A stretch of DNA of 64,000 nucleotides from Odontesthes bonariensis (lineage: Eukaryota; Chordata; Actinopteri; Atheriniformes; Atherinopsidae). The notes below the pieces were generated by a model. That model saw only the letters and a list, made by a program, of their open reading frames with translations, ran no database searches and was not told where the DNA came from. A program made the position numbers and the translations under genes. The stretch covers positions 25,193,322 to 25,257,321 of the forward strand of contig NC_134516.1 of assembly GCF_027942865.1 (NCBI RefSeq). The letters are read 5' to 3'. Positions within the stretch are counted from its first letter, which is position 1. Every line of letters begins with the position of its first letter. Shown here in pieces: positions 31,768 to 45,300 of the stretch.

Positions 31768-34593
31768 CCTCCTGAGAACCAAGGGAAAAAAGTGTCTTAC
31801 AATTTCAGATTTTTTATGATTTCCCATCTATTTGGGCCTAAATAAACACCTTACAATTTTAATTTTTTTAAAAATATTTTTAATTTTAATTTTATAGCAT
31901 GTCCACTGTAGAGGATAACAGGATGATATTCGTGTGAAAATAGAACTAAATTTAGAAAATGAGAAAAAAGGAGCAGATTATATCTTCTGAGTGATATTTA
32001 CCCAAGAACACATTTCATTTGAACAAAAACTAAAAAAGTCTGTATCATTCTTATGTTACTTGTTGCTTATAAGGACAAAAATGTATGTAGTAATACATTA
32101 CAATGAAACGACAAACATGAATTCAGGTCAACAGTAAATCATAGGCACATAGAACCTAACTAATCCTGCTTTTCTTCTTCCATTTTAGCTGTGATAATCC
32201 TGGAAGCATGTTTTCTTTTTAGTTATGCAGAGGAACATCTTGCATTTGGTGCACCTAATGTAGGTCTTGCCATTGCAGCCCTTGTTCCTGCATCTTTCTG
32301 CATGTTTGATGTCCATCATCTCTGGCATGTGTCGTGCTCCTAGTCTGCGCACAGATGGCTCTGGTTGTGGGATCCTTGTTTTAGTTGGTGGCTGATAGTC
32401 TTCCTCACTGTCCTCACTGCTGTCAGCAAATGAAGGACTATCCAGCAGCTCTTCAGCCAGGTGCAACTTGAAATCCAGGTACTGCTGTTTATTCTTCGCT
32501 GGTCGATTCAGCGCTTCGCTGTCACGCTTGTACTGGATCCAAGCATTTGTGATGGCAACATCAAAGAAATGTGTCATCACACGTGAAGTCCACTTCTTGG
32601 TCCTGGTTGACATGCGGTAGAAGCTCAGCATTCTATCACAGAGGTCTACGCCACCCATGTTGCCATTATACTCCCGGATTACTGCTGGCCGTCTCACCTG
32701 GACATGAACTTTGTCTTTTTTGGACCATCTGCTGCAGACATCTTCTGGATCTTTCCCATATACAGTGGAGGCCATGAGAACTGGTTTATTATCAAACCAT
32801 TTGGTCACTGCCAGCTCAGGCATCTTCCGGACTGCCATCACTGAAGCCCCTCTCCCTTCTTTTCTCAGCTGCTTATCTTCTGGTAGCTGGCATTGCTTTG
32901 GAACCCTGTTCTTCATAATGGTTCCAGTTGCTGGAAGACCCTTTGAGAGCAAAGCGTTCATGAGCTCAATAGTGGTGAAATATCGATCAAAGAACACATA
33001 AGTTCCTGTAGGAACTGACTCAACCATTCGCAAGACTGCTGCGGCTCCAACTCCTAGTCTTTGGCCCCTGAATGTGTTCTTGCCCTGATACACCTCGAAA
33101 TCCAGGACCAGGCCGTTTGGGGAAGCAAGCACAAAAACCTTTAGGCCAGTAGGGTTTGGCTTTCCTGGCACATACTGCCTGACTGGGCAGCGGCCTGTGA
33201 AAGGGATGATTTGCTCATCAATGCACACCTTGTCACACCTTGGAAGGCTGAGACAACCTTGCCTCACACGGTCAAGCAATGGTCTGACTCTCCAAAGAAT
33301 GTCTGACTTCTTTGCCTCTTCAGTTACATCCAGGTCATTCACAATCTTGAGTGAGCTCCTCAGCTTGTAGAACCTATCCCTTGTCATTTTCTTGCTAATA
33401 ACTGGCACTTTAGTTTTTTTAGCCCAAGACATTTTGACTCTGGGATAGCCAAGGCAGGCCATGTGTACTGATATGCCAAAAAAAATCTTGATTTCTTGGG
33501 CAGTAGTATTCAGTGACACTCCTGTTGTTTGCAGCTGTCTTTGATTTGTAAAAGCTGCGAGATCCTCAAAGATTGTGTCATCGATGTACTGTGAAAAGTA
33601 CTGGATTGGACTCCAGTACTCACGTACTTTGGGGCAATCTTGGTTGGCAGGAAGCCCAGGTAGAACAGGTGTGAATCTGTTATGATGTGATTAGGGAAAA
33701 ATGCACAAATAAAATCAAGTTAATAAATGAGTAACATTTATTATGAGTAACATCCATTTGGATGAATTCAGTAATTTCAGTCTCATAGATGTGATGTGAC
33801 TCCCTAATGACCAAGCATATTTTTATGTAACTTTAGGTAACCAGCATATATTTAAAAGCATTTACACATAGCACAAATATTACAATAATCTAGCATGATA
33901 ATAGAATTGAATACATTAGCCTGAAACTAAATAAAACATACAAGTTGGTCCTGGCCCATAGAGCACGACGACTTTCCTGCTCCCTCTCTGCGTCTGTCTC
34001 ATCAGATTCGCCTGCATCTTCTCCCTCTCCATCATCATCATCTTCTCCTATCACAGGCTGATACTCATCCTCCTCATCCTTTTCCTCATCTGAAAGCTCC
34101 AAATCTGAATCTCCCTCTATTATCCGGTATAGAATCCTCTCTGCTTCACTTCTTTCTCCTACCATTGTATGCAGTCAATAAATACATTAAAATTGTCCCG
34201 ATGTCCACTACAGTTGACATTCATTAAATCACTGTTATTTCAAAACTGAAACAATGAAACTGTTTTCAGATGTAAAAATATTGTTATTAACATGTTTATG
34301 AACAAGAATATATATAATTATCATGGTAAAAATAGCAATAGATAAAGAATATTTGACTTACCTCTCCTCTTTCCATAAAATGTGGTTGGTGGTATGGAAG
34401 CCATCTTGAAAGAGGAAAAAAGTAAGGTTCCCAGCATGCAATCCTATCACATGACACATCACTGGAAAGCCCAGGATGTCCTCTACAGAATACTATAGAG
34501 CTTGTTAGGGTAACTCCAAATACTTCAGGAAGTTACAGGTGAAAAGAATGTCCATTGCAAAGGACATCAATGAATGGGCCGGGTCTCAGGAGG
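31768..34593 (-). mobile_element. piggyBac-superfamily transposon, apparently complete
   Basis: The 2826-bp element is bounded by inverted CCTCCTGAGA/TCTCAGGAGG and by the direct repeat ATAT (31764-31767 and 34594-34597). Copy A shows the uninterrupted target (CACATATAGATGG near 13232-13244), so the borders are exact. It carries one intact two-exon transposase gene on the minus strand. A target of ATAT is unusual for this superfamily, which normally uses TTAA. Confidence 0.9.
32185..34165 (-). CDS. piggyBac transposase (PGBD-like), 571 aa
   Basis: Exons 34165-33942 and 33676-32185 (minus, GT-AG, phase 2) give 572 codons without interruption. The N-terminus is strongly acidic ([20 protein letters not shown]). 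The DDE_Tnp_1_7 core follows with its three conserved Asp regions: [20 protein letters not shown] and [10 protein letters not shown]. The C-terminus has the Cys/His-rich finger typical of the family (CRNKGC, then [15 protein letters not shown]). Known role: cut-and-paste transposition. Length and motifs match full-length family members. The exon-2 frame runs upstream of the first in-frame Met and continues to the splice acceptor, which supports the two-exon model. The gene lies wholly inside the 31768-34593 element, so it is transposon-encoded and not a domesticated host gene. Confidence 0.92.
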
Positions 34594-35493
34594 ATATAGA
34601 TGGAACATTTGATGTTGCATTATGGCCAGTATTAATCAGACATGTTTGTTCATGTTCCAGACAGGGTAGTGAATGCTTTTGTGCACAGTCCACTGTGTGG
34701 TTGTACAGCTCACGACTTAACTGAATATATTCCAACACCTGGCTCGTCTTCTTGCATCCAAATGTAGAACAAAATAGATGCTTGCCCAAACTTACTCCAG
34801 GTAGTGAGTAAGTGAGCCTATAAATTTTGTTCCCAAGCCACTAAAAGTAGCTGCCACATCTTTTGATATGTGTAGCACAAGCACAAAGAGTACAAGATCT
34901 TTGCAACCACATAGGATAGTTATGAAGCCATCCTCGGTCATGGACTTGCAGAAACTACTGTCCAGGTTTCACATGGCCCCAGCATCTGATGGGTCTGCCC
35001 TTACCCAGAGCTGTAGGGTGAGGACTGCTACAGAGTGTAAAGGTTTCCCCCTCAGCACAATATGCAGCAGTGGAATCTTCTGATAGAGCTCAAGGCCACA
35101 CCTTTACCCACTGCTGTCAGAGAGCTGCAGTTGGCTTTTCAGCCATTTTTAGTTGGGAATGCAATCCAAGCTGAAGCCGTCAAGACCATCACAAGCTCAC
35201 CTTTGAGCAGATACTGTCCTTAAGTTAATGCCAACACCTTATTTATAGGATTAAGTCATGTCAACCTGTCAGGCCCTCAACTATCCCCTCCAACCCACAA
35301 CTGGATGACCCAGAGACAGCTAGGAGCCATTTGATGGAGCAACAAGGTATTCAAGTTAAAGCCATTTATTCAAGCGGCAGCAGCAGCGATGCCTCTAGAA
35401 TATGCAGATCTGCAAGACAAAGAAAGTCAGTCACCTAGCAGCAGCTACAGAGAGCACACATGCAGAGTAAAATGAGCCTCACCAGAAAGATCC

Positions 35494-36222
35494 TCAGAAG
35501 CCGCTCTGAACTGGAACCTTGTGCTGAGATGTTTTGCCGTGGTCTGGCTCAGATTCTGTTGGGCTGTAGCGGAACTGGCTGAACAGCACACGCTTCTGGT
35601 TGTAGCGGGACCGAGATTTGTAAGCGTAGACTTGATCCTCGTCGGTCACAGGAGTGAAGACTGGCTCGTCCTCGCCGCTGGTGTCAGATGAAAGGCTCCA
35701 GCTCCCATCTTCAAACTGGTAATTGCTGCCAGGAGCTCCAGACTGACCTCCCTGAGCGCCATGCTGCTGTGCTGCAGAACCACTGGTTCCAGCTGCTTTC
35801 TGATACGTTGGCTTAGATAGAGCTTGTCCATAAACTGAATACATGCGTGAGGAAACAGAATTAAGATCAGCCTTCCATTTACACCCTGAGTCAATTTAAA
35901 CTGCTTTTAGTTGCTGAGCTTTGATTGGGATCAGCTTACCGCTTTGTGCAGGAATGCAGGTGATGCTTCCAATCAGCACACAAGAAATCCACAAAACCCT
36001 GCAGAAACAGGGACATCTCATATGAAGTTCTGAGTACATTTAGAGACCAGTGGGGTCACACCACCTCCCCTTAACATGCCCACTCCTGTTGAGCTTAACT
36101 GCATATTCATAGTGTAATGCTGCCACCAAATGAGGTTCTGCTTGCCTCAGACATTTAAGGCAGCAGAGGTTCAGTGCCACCACTTAGAAGCACTGGGATA
36201 GACTAGAAGTTACTCACCTCAT
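35494..36222 (-). CDS. Small secreted acidic/Ser-rich protein (134 aa), same gene family layout
   Basis: Minus-strand exons 36222-36218 (ATGAG), 35998-35940 and 35834-35494 total 135 codons with GT-AG junctions. The non-coding last exon begins at 35409 and has AATAAA at 35370-35365. The signal peptide is MRVLWISCVLIGSITCIPAQ. The mature part is Gly/Gln/Ser-rich, then has an acidic patch (SSDTSGEDEPVFTPVTDEDQ) and a basic/aromatic tail (RYNQKRVLFSQFRYSPTESE). Intron phases 2 and 1, and a stop in the penultimate exon, are the same as in the 3971, 8600 and 26602 genes. The tail element FSQ plus a later DHG recalls FSQQ and DSHG in the VQAPG proteins. It lies just outside duplication copy B. Function unknown; a member of a local secreted-protein family by structure. 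Confidence 0.82.
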
Positions 36223-37535
36223 TCTGCTGCAATATAATTAAAGCTTGCCTGGGACCTGCTGCTGCCAAACTGCACTAACACAAAGTTCAGAGCCCTGTGA
36301 CACTAACCTGAAGCTGCAGGAGCTGCTTTCATATGATCCTCAGTGCAGAGGGAACTGATTGCTCAGCGGTAACAGCTGCTGCTGAAAGGTGCAAGGCTGC
36401 AGTTAACGGGCAACAATGGACTAACATATGGAGCATCTCAGTGTTATGTCCATAAATAGATAATAATCAGGAACTCTTGTGAGTATTATGTATTTTATTT
36501 ACATGTATAAATGTTATATTATAAATATAAATGATCAAATATTCTGAACTGCTGATATTCGTGATAATAATAACAATAACAATGGAAGCTGCTCTCAACA
36601 CGTGAAATGCCTCTCATAGTTCATTATTAGTAGGCTAATTGATGAATAAACATCCTGCTGCTGAATATGTGTTTAAAAATAAATAAATCAGAAGGAAACC
36701 TGCAGAAGAAAGTCTTCTAACAGCTGTCTCTCTGTGTTTATTGGCATACAGCACGGTTAGTGAGATCCAGATCCATGTGGGCACTCAGGACAGATTTAAA
36801 TAGCGACTCTGAATGGACGGTAAACCCGCACTGAAGGCCCAGTGAGCCAAAGCACGGCCGCCACTGAAACATATATTTGAAACCCGTCAATATGCTAACT
36901 TTGCGTGTTTACCTCTATAACTGATGTTATATGTAAAACAGAGCACATGGTCAATTAGCTTTTTAAAAATCTTTATTTTAAAGAAAACAATCAAAACAAG
37001 AGTTTTTCTGGAAGAGATTTAAATAAGTTCTGAATATGCATAGAAGAGAGGTTACATTTGAGTCTATTTTCTTTGTACAAAACTTAAAACAAAAACCTGA
37101 AGTCTGCACACTGAGGAAAACTGGTTTTGAGGATATTTATGAAATTTCCTGCTAATAACCAACTTGGGTCGGTGTCCCCAGTGGAACATTTTATGTGTAG
37201 TCTGCAGGTTTCATGTTTTCAGCTGGAGATGGATGCTTTTTGTTCCGTATGTTACATATTTTTATCTTGATCAGGACATTCAGAACGAAATCAGGATTTT
37301 ATTAGAGCAGAGCGACAGTCTGGACATGCTTTAAGTGACCACGAGTTGACACGTAGTCTTAATGGGCTGATTTTCAGTTTAGCCGTCTGACAGAAGAAAC
37401 AGAAAAATATGTGGATGAGAGCAGCTTTATTGGGAATTTGGCTGGAAATATACACTCATTCTTTACTGTGTTTACTAAAAGATGCAGAAATATTAAACTC
37501 TGTAACATGTGTTTAGTGCACCAACCCATGCCAAC
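36223..37535. other. Intergenic, no gene seen
   Basis: Mostly AT-rich, with short ATAA repeats near 36560-36580. The region upstream of the minus-strand gene at 36222 would contain its promoter. I see no exon or known repeat I can name. Confidence 0.5.
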
Positions 37536-38073
37536 TCAGTTAGCATACATACAGTTATAGGAATAGTTTACTGAATGTCCCATCTTGTAGACAGCCTCAG
37601 TGTTGCATTTCCAGTCCAGTCTGCTGTCCAGGTGAACCCTCAGGTATCTGTAATCCTCAACCACCTCTTCACCGAGGATGGAGACGCTGTTCAGCTGACT
37701 GCTGCTCCTCCTAAAATCCACAATCATCTCTTTTGTTTGTATCCAGATGAGCGATAGTTTATTTTCCTATAGATGTGATAGTTTCATGTAGATGTGCTGA
37801 GGTGTGACAGGGCAGCTGTTGGTACATGGAGGATGTGAGGTCTGTAGCAGGAGGCAGCAGCATGCTGAGTTTGTCTGAACTCTTCCATCTGTCTGATCCC
37901 ACATTATCCCAAAGCCTGTGAGCTTTTCCATTCCTGACCACACATCCCTCACACTGTTCTGCTGCAGAGAGTTTCCCACCGACTTGCTCTCTTCCTTTTT
38001 TCTCCACACTCCTCCTTAACTCCCTGTTTCCCTCCATGAAGGCCTTCTTCTTTATGCTCAGTGGCTGCAACAC
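37536..38073 (-). mobile_element. L2-type LINE fragment, internally deleted
   Basis: The minus strand carries MIVDFRRSSSQLNSVSILGE and YLRVHLDSRLDWKCNTEAVY, the conserved fish L2 reverse-transcriptase C-terminal motif. Upstream at 38073-37767 it carries the linker region (KKKAFMEGNRELRRS, then SVRDVWSGMEKLTGF). The reverse-transcriptase core between them is missing, and the linker is frameshifted. Dead copy. Confidence 0.8.
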
Positions 38074-38205
38074 AAGTTCACATCAACCAGGCGTTTGTTC
38101 AGAAAACAGCGTCACAGCTTTGGACTCAGGAAGTGTTTCAGATGTCAGCTGTCACTCAGACACACTTTCATAGGGCCTGGAGACCGAGCGTCTGTATAAT
38201 CTCCT

Positions 38206-38330
38206 CCAATCACGTTGGCCCATTTCCATCTTTCTCCATCTTTGCTGTCAGCCAATCACAGTAGTCCTTCTCCAACATTGCTGGGACGGACCAATCGCAG
38301 CCCAGAAGTTCCATCTTTCTGACAGCCAAT
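38206..38330 (+). promoter_or_regulatory. CCAAT-rich promoter of the 8.9-kb unit
   Basis: Four CCAAT motifs in one orientation lie at 38206, 38252, 38291 and 38326, just before the first plausible ATG (38373) and a donor (AAAAAG then GTAAAT at 38401). Multiple spaced CCAAT boxes are typical of NF-Y-driven TATA-less promoters. The same array is at 47136-47260 in the second unit. Confidence 0.55.
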
Positions 38331-39336
38331 CACGATGCCGCTTCTCCAAAAATTCATCCCGCCGAACTTCAAATGTCTTTACCGAAAGCTGTGGAAAAAG
38401 GTAAATATATCGCTAATATCATTGTATTCTGTCAACTATCTAACTTGGTCGGTGTGAAATATGTATTATAGAGAGAAAAAAATAAATAAAAAAATACGAT
38501 AACAGAAACGACTGCCGTTGCCTCCCCAGACGTTAACATTAAATTGATTTTTCATTCGCCGCCAAAAGGAAACACACTCGTTATAATACTCAGACACTCG
38601 TTATAATATTGTATTAAGTTAGCTAGGTAGCTAGGCAAATATTAATGATATATTAAAAAGAGAAATTACGGTTAAAAAGAAACGACGTTGACGTCGCATC
38701 GCCGTCGACGTGTCCAAACGTGACTTTTAGAGCCATTTTGTTTTGGCTTTTCAGTATCGTCTCCATCATCGTCACATACTGTTGCAGTCACCGTTGTGAA
38801 ACTTATTTTGACCACTTTTGGACTTTTTCTATGTGCGAGTTTCCTCCAAGAGCAACGACTAACGGTAATGCTGGCCCCCTCCCCGGTTACCGGCATCGGT
38901 ATAACGTATAACGAACGTATTCGTAACGTATAGCAGTATGTTAAACCTGTATAGTATTCATTTCTATTGTCACAAAAGTCTTGACTATGCACTGCTACCA
39001 GTTGATAATAAGCTACAGTACGAATTAAATCTGTCTACTGGTAGTATTCACTTCACCAAAGTCTTCAATATGCACTGCTTCTATTAGTACTAGTTGATAA
39101 TAAGCTACGGTATGATGAATGAAATCTGTGTAGTATTCACTTCTGTTGTAATAAATATATAATATGTAGACTACTGCTCTTTGTTAATAATTAGCTGTGT
39201 GCTTGTGTGACTGTAAGAACTTGTGTGTGTGCATAAATATATGTATATTAGTAAGTTAAAAATATTGCACATTGTTCATATTTATGAATAAATATTAGCC
39301 GTTTTGGTATAAATATTCTTTCCCTGTTAATGGCAG

Positions 39337-42300
39337 ATGGCTTGCAAACAAAAAAAGCACAGGGCCATGGGAGAGGAGGAGTGGATACGCCGCCTTCGTA
39401 GATTTGCTGCCTCAGGCGTTTGGCCCTCTGAGGCAGGAAACAGACCAGCACCTCGGCAGAAAAAGTGGCATGATCTGTATCTGAAGGTAAACCTGGACAG
39501 AGTGATATGTGTATCATATTAAATGTAAAGCTATGACATATTTAAACGGAACACCTTCTTATTCGCTGTCAAACATTAATACAGATTGAGAAATGCCCAA
39601 TGCAGACGAGGGGACAAATGTCACTGTTTGGAGGTGCACAGAGCTGTAACTGTGGTTTCCATGCAAAGAAGGTATCAGAAGTTTCTCATATAATTATGAC
39701 GTGCTGGTGTTGAATTCTGTAGTATTACAATTTTTTCATCTTCTCTGTGAACCTGTAGCCTTCCAGTTCGCTCCCTGACTCAGGACCCTCATGTACAGTG
39801 GCACAGCAGCCAGGGCCTTCATCTGCTGGACCTTCATGCACGGTGGCACAGCAGCCAGGGCCTTCATCTGCTGGACCTTCATGTACGGTGGCACAGCAGC
39901 CAGGGCCTTCATCTGCTGGACCTTCATGTACGGTGGCACAGCAGCCAGGGCTGTCATCTGCTGGGACCGTACAGTCAGGACCCTCACCTGCTGGTGAACC
40001 TAGAAGGCCCCTTTTGACTTTGGCATCAGTAAGTAATGAGGATTTACTTATGCTGATATTTATCTTGATGTTATTAATATACTCAACTATAAAAAATGTA
40101 CAAAGCCCCAGTGAAGGTCATTTTTTTCTTTTTGTCAGTTTACAAAGCCACGGTTTGGTGGCTCTCATGGTGCCATGTTGAAGCCAAACCTAAGTTCGGC
40201 TGGGAAGCGTTCATCTAAGGTAATGTAAAGAGAATGATACATAGACTGACTTTGATTTTAAAAAACATACACTGTTATTGTTTTCATGTAGCAGTAACTA
40301 TAGTGGGACTTTCATGCATCCGTTTCATGTTGAAATGATCTGGTTTTATTGACTGCTATACCAATAATGGATAGATTCATTCATTCATTCGTTATCATCT
40401 AAGGTTATCCTATATTGTGAACTGTGCCTTTATTCCCTCAGACCTCTGACATATCCAGCCTCATCATCAGCCCACCCAAAAGAACATTGTCACCGCCTGG
40501 CCGCAGTTCCAAGTTGTTCCTGCAAACTGTCTCTCCTCTGTCTCTTCCTCCCTCTCCTGTTCCTGTATCACCAGCTCCTTCCATTCTGCCCTCCACTGCT
40601 ACAGTTGTAAGAAGATATTCTACTACACTTGAAACAGGAACTGCTCTTAAGTAGATTGTTATCATATCTATGTATTTACCTTATTTTATTTTATTTTACA
40701 TAAAATAGGAAGTGTCATCTGCCACCTCCTCCTGTGTATCCTCTGGAACCCCCTCTGCTCCTCTCACCTCGCCATTTCCTGAAAATATGGAGATTCCACA
40801 CGTTTCAGATGCTGCCTGGCTGCCCACAAAGCTGCTGAAGACAATACCACCGCAAGACCAGAAGTGGATTTCAGCAGCCCTGTGGAAGAACCAGCGTCTG
40901 CGCACAGACCTAAAACTGTGGTATGATCCACCAGAGCCGTCCCTTATTTATCATCAAGTCCCCACTCCAGAGCGCTTTTTCCATCACCGGCTTCTCTTGT
41001 GGATGCCATACCATCTGTGGAAGGTCAGGCTGTCCTGTCCTGCTTGTGGCACACAGCTCACAAGCTATGGAGCTCACAAGAGAGCCCGACACATTCTGGA
41101 TGTGGACAGGTATTACCTGATGATCACCGAGACTCTCTGGTGCAGTTCAGCTGGTTGCAAGACAACATATCTTTCCTCCAGCAAGACAGTCTTGGACCAG
41201 CTGGACTTGGCTCACAGGCTGGAGTTCAGATTGATTCTGACTCGAAAGTAAGTATACGTAGATAATTTTGCCTTAGTTTGTTATCAAGAAATTAGAAGGT
41301 TTTGATGTTTGTCTCATTCGGTCTCTCGTTTCCTTTGTTTTATACAGATTCGCTTGTGATGTGCGGGTGATCCGTTTCCTGAGGGAGAGGGCCCTTGGAA
41401 ACAGTCCCACCCGCTTGGTCAGACAGCTGAGGGAGAACCACAGCGAGGAATGGCTTAAGCGCCTCTGCCGTTACCTTGGAGCTTGCTCTGACTTTGCTGC
41501 CAGGCCAAGCCTTTTTCCCGTAACATTCCAGGATCCCCCTGAGCCTGTGGATGTTCCATCGCACCGATGGATGCTGGCTGTGTATGGGCGGGACATTTTG
41601 TGCAGGCTGGACCACATCAAAGCCAGCATAACGTCCACCTTTGGCAGTATCCTAAAAATGGACTCCACAAAGAAGGTAAGTATTTTAACTGCTAATGCTG
41701 TGAAATTCAGTAAATACATGTAAAATAAATACATAATTATAACCCTGATGTTCAGATACAAATTCAACAATTTATTTAGGCATTCACTGTGTTTTCTGTG
41801 CTATTGCAGATCACCAAGAAGCTCTCAGGCACTGCTAAGGGGACAGCCTTGTGGCTTACTTCTGTAAGCAATGAGAGAGGGCAAATCCTGATCAGTGTCC
41901 TGTCTGCTCAGGAGGGTCCTGCCCTGGACAGAATGGCAACTGGCCTCATCTCCAGGTACAGTAATGCCGGAGTGGCTCCACCTCAGCTGCTGTACGTCGA
42001 TTGTGACTGTTGTCGGGAGGGCAGAGGACAGACCAAACTGAAGGAGAGATTTGGTGGGTGGCCAGACCTCATAATCAAGCTGGACATTTACCATTTTATG
42101 CGCCGACTGGCATCAGGGTGTACAAAGGATGCTCATCCTTTGTACCCTGTCTTCATGGCGAAGCTGTCGAGCTGCATCTTCGAGTGGGACAGAGGAGATG
42201 TTGCCTTGCTGCGTCAGGCCAAGCGGGAGCAGCTGAGACAGGAAGGCATCCCTGGCATCACTGACACTCTCGTCGATCAGCGCATCAGCAAAGACGAGCT

Positions 42301-45300
42301 GGCACTGCACTGCAGGAGGCAGACAAGAGGAGAGCGGCAGACATTGGGGATGATTGAGCAGCTCCTCAATGAACTGATGGGGGCAAAGGGCAGGGATTTT
42401 CTTGGTGTCCCTCTTTTGGACCACGAAAGGATGCAGCACATCTGGCAAGTCCAACAGAGGCACGTGAAGTGCATACAGGACGAACCAGGTGTGCTGCTTT
42501 ACACCAAGACTGGTACCACCACCAAGGCAGGCATTGTCCTGCCAAACTACAGGTGTGCCAGAGGGTCCACATCGTTGGAATCCTTTCACCTCCATGTGAA
42601 CAGGTTCATTCCAGGTCAGTATGAATCATTATTCATCAGTAAGATTCTTTAACATCGCAATTCTGTTGTTTGTCATTACCATTACCCTGGAAACAGTGGC
42701 ACAATTAATAATTTTCAGATGACCAAACACAACAAATAAATGTATCATCGTGTTTACCTTTCTACTATCTTAAGGAACGAGTGCCAACAGTTTAAATTTC
42801 CAGCTGTACCTCCTGGAAGGACTGAACAGGTGGAACCAGGACCGAGAAGCTGCATCTCTAGCAGTCAAGCCTGCCCCCCTGCTGAGTTATTCTGGAGACC
42901 TTGTTCACTGCGTCAACACCCTCAGTGTCAAGGTCTTTGGAAGGCACCTTGTCCCGTCCTTTCAGCCACCTGCTGTTTACACTGGTAAGTTTAAGCTTTT
43001 CATCCTGATGAAGCTATTTGCTATATTTACTATATATTCATCTTTTTAATGCATTTTCTGAAAGTGAATTTTCCACCCTCTATTGTTCTCTCACCTGTCC
43101 CAGGTGAGCTTCTTGGCATGGACTACCTGTACAGCCAGACCGGAAAGGCCTTGCAGGATGTACATCCTGACTCAGAGGAAACTGAGGCCCTGCTGGAAGA
43201 TGTAGGCACTGAGGAGGAGCTGGAAGATGAGGGGTTTGAAGAAAGTGGGTTAGACCCCACCGTAGAGCTGCTGGACCTGTCTGATCCAGCCCCTGTCACC
43301 ACCAGCTCGACTCCAACTCCCACCTCTCTCCAGCCCTCCCCTAGTCCGGCTGTTTCCACCTTGACAGCACCTGAGCAACAACTGGTAATAATTATAGAAT
43401 TATAATTATAGTAAATAAATACATACTAATAAAGTAATTATGCAAAAAGATGAAGTCCAATTGAATGCATTTTTATAATCACCTTTTTGTATTACATTTT
43501 ACAGCCTGTGCATGAGTCCACACTCTCTGATCCATCAGCTACCTGCTCTGCTCCTGCTCTCCACACTTCCACCAGCCTCCCAGCAAGTACGCCTGCCGAA
43601 CTGTCACAGCTGGTAAGTGTTCTTATTATGTGACATATCATTTGTTGCACTTGTAATATGATGTAATATGTTTTTTCTTATTTTTTATTTCTATTTTTTT
43701 TTTCAGCTGTCCTCTGGCCAGTCAGCCACTATCACCAGTGCAGCCTCTGCCCTTCCTCTCTCCACCGCCTTCAGAATGACTACCTCTGCTGCTGCAGCTG
43801 CAGCTACAGCTGGGTCAAAAATGGCCACCGCCACCCCAGCAGCCCCTGAGAAACAACTGGTTAGTCTTTTTGCATCAAAAAGGTGTCAGTGGTCTTAATG
43901 TCCTGCTTGTCAATGTATTATATATCACTGATATTAATAATTGTCTTATTACATTTAACAGATTGAGCACATCCTGTCCTCTGGACCAACAGCTGTCACC
44001 TCCAGAACAGCCTCTGCCCCCCCCCTTAACATCCAACCAGCCACTCTCCCCACAGCAACTGTTGGTCCCTCTGGGGCACATACCTTGGCTCCAGCAGCAC
44101 CTGTGGAACAGGCGGTAAGTCTTAGTTCAGTGAAGTTCATTAAGACTTAATTTAATAATCACCAATGTTCTTCTAATCAGACATATGGATATGGATCAGT
44201 GTTTTTGTGTTACCTTGACATGTTTTGACTGCATCTGATGTCTTCCTCAGAAGAGTCACCTGATGTTGCTGTGATGTGTCACACCAGCTGATGTTACACA
44301 GAAAATCAGCTGAGAAGACACATCACAGCAACATCAGGTGACTCTTCTGAGGAAGACATCAGATGCAGTCAAAACATGTCAAGGTAACACAAAAACACTG
44401 ATCCATATCCATATGTCTGATTAGAAGAACATCCTACAGTAGTTGGTAAGTGTTTTGTGACTGTTGGACTGTGACAGCTGTACTTTTCTAGTTGTGTTAT
44501 TGTGTTTTAATTTTGATGTATACTCCTACCTCTTTTCCAGGCTGTTGATGAGCGTGGCATCCCAGGGATGGACAGAGTGGATAGCCTGGCAGAATATTTG
44601 GTGGGTCTGAGGACAGAAACTGGTCAAACAATGAGCAATCAGCAGGCCAGTACAATAGTAGCACTGTGGCAGAACCTTCTGCCGTACGACCAGCAACGGG
44701 TGGCATATGCTGCACGTCATCAGGTGCGCCTTACCACAGGACGTTTCAGGTGCTCTAAAAAGAGACCTGAATTTACACCTGGTGTGGAGAGCACAACACG
44801 CTGCGTTTTAGCATCCTCAGGATCTCCTGCCCAGTGGCCAGACTGTAGTCGCCTTGTAGAGTCCATATGTGTCAAGCTGTGTAACATTCACAAGAGCCCC
44901 AAAAAACAGGGCACTTCCAGCCTGACAAGATGGACTTTGATTTTGACTGACTACAGCAAGATCAGGCAGCTGGTTCTGGGGAATGCCACAGTGATGCAGA
45001 GCACTACTCTGCAGTTGTTTGATATTAATCAAACAACACTGACTCAGTGGCACAATAAGAGACTGAAGAGGCAGGACAGTGGCATTCTGCTGCAAGGGGT
45101 CAACCTGCCTGACTCTGTCCCCATTGCTGCGAGGCCTCTGCCACTTGCGCAAGTGCGCCCTCCTGCTGTACCTCCACGGCCTGGTCCCCACCATCAGTAC
45201 CACTTGCCCCGCAGTACAGTTGGACAGGCAGTGGATAAGCGGAGGTCAGCAGCTCAAAGGCAGTTATTCATTCAGCCACCACCTCCAGCTCCTGTTCTTT

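Larger units (their letters stand above)
23817..35011. repeat. Segmental duplication, copy B
   Basis: Direct copy of 87-14311. Relative to copy A it lacks most of the tRNA/coiled-coil region, about 370 bp in intron 3 of the secreted gene, the GSG-repeat gene, the LTR-type insertion and the 13413-14045 segment. It gains about 310 bp at 30469-30785 and the piggyBac element at 31768-34593. Confidence 0.93.

Noticed and set aside
38672-38992. Minus-strand ORF of 106 aa in the promoter region of the 8.9-kb unit
   Set aside because: It overlaps non-coding leader with short repeats and has no recognisable motif; a chance ORF, repeated only because the unit is repeated.
39787-39975. CRISPR-like or regulatory tandem array
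   Set aside because: The 45-bp repeats are contiguous, in frame and encode a 15-residue protein repeat; a coding minisatellite in a eukaryote.
42113-42595. Minus-strand ORF of 160 aa opposite the catalytic exon
   Set aside because: Antisense shadow of the strongly coding plus-strand exon 41810-42614.
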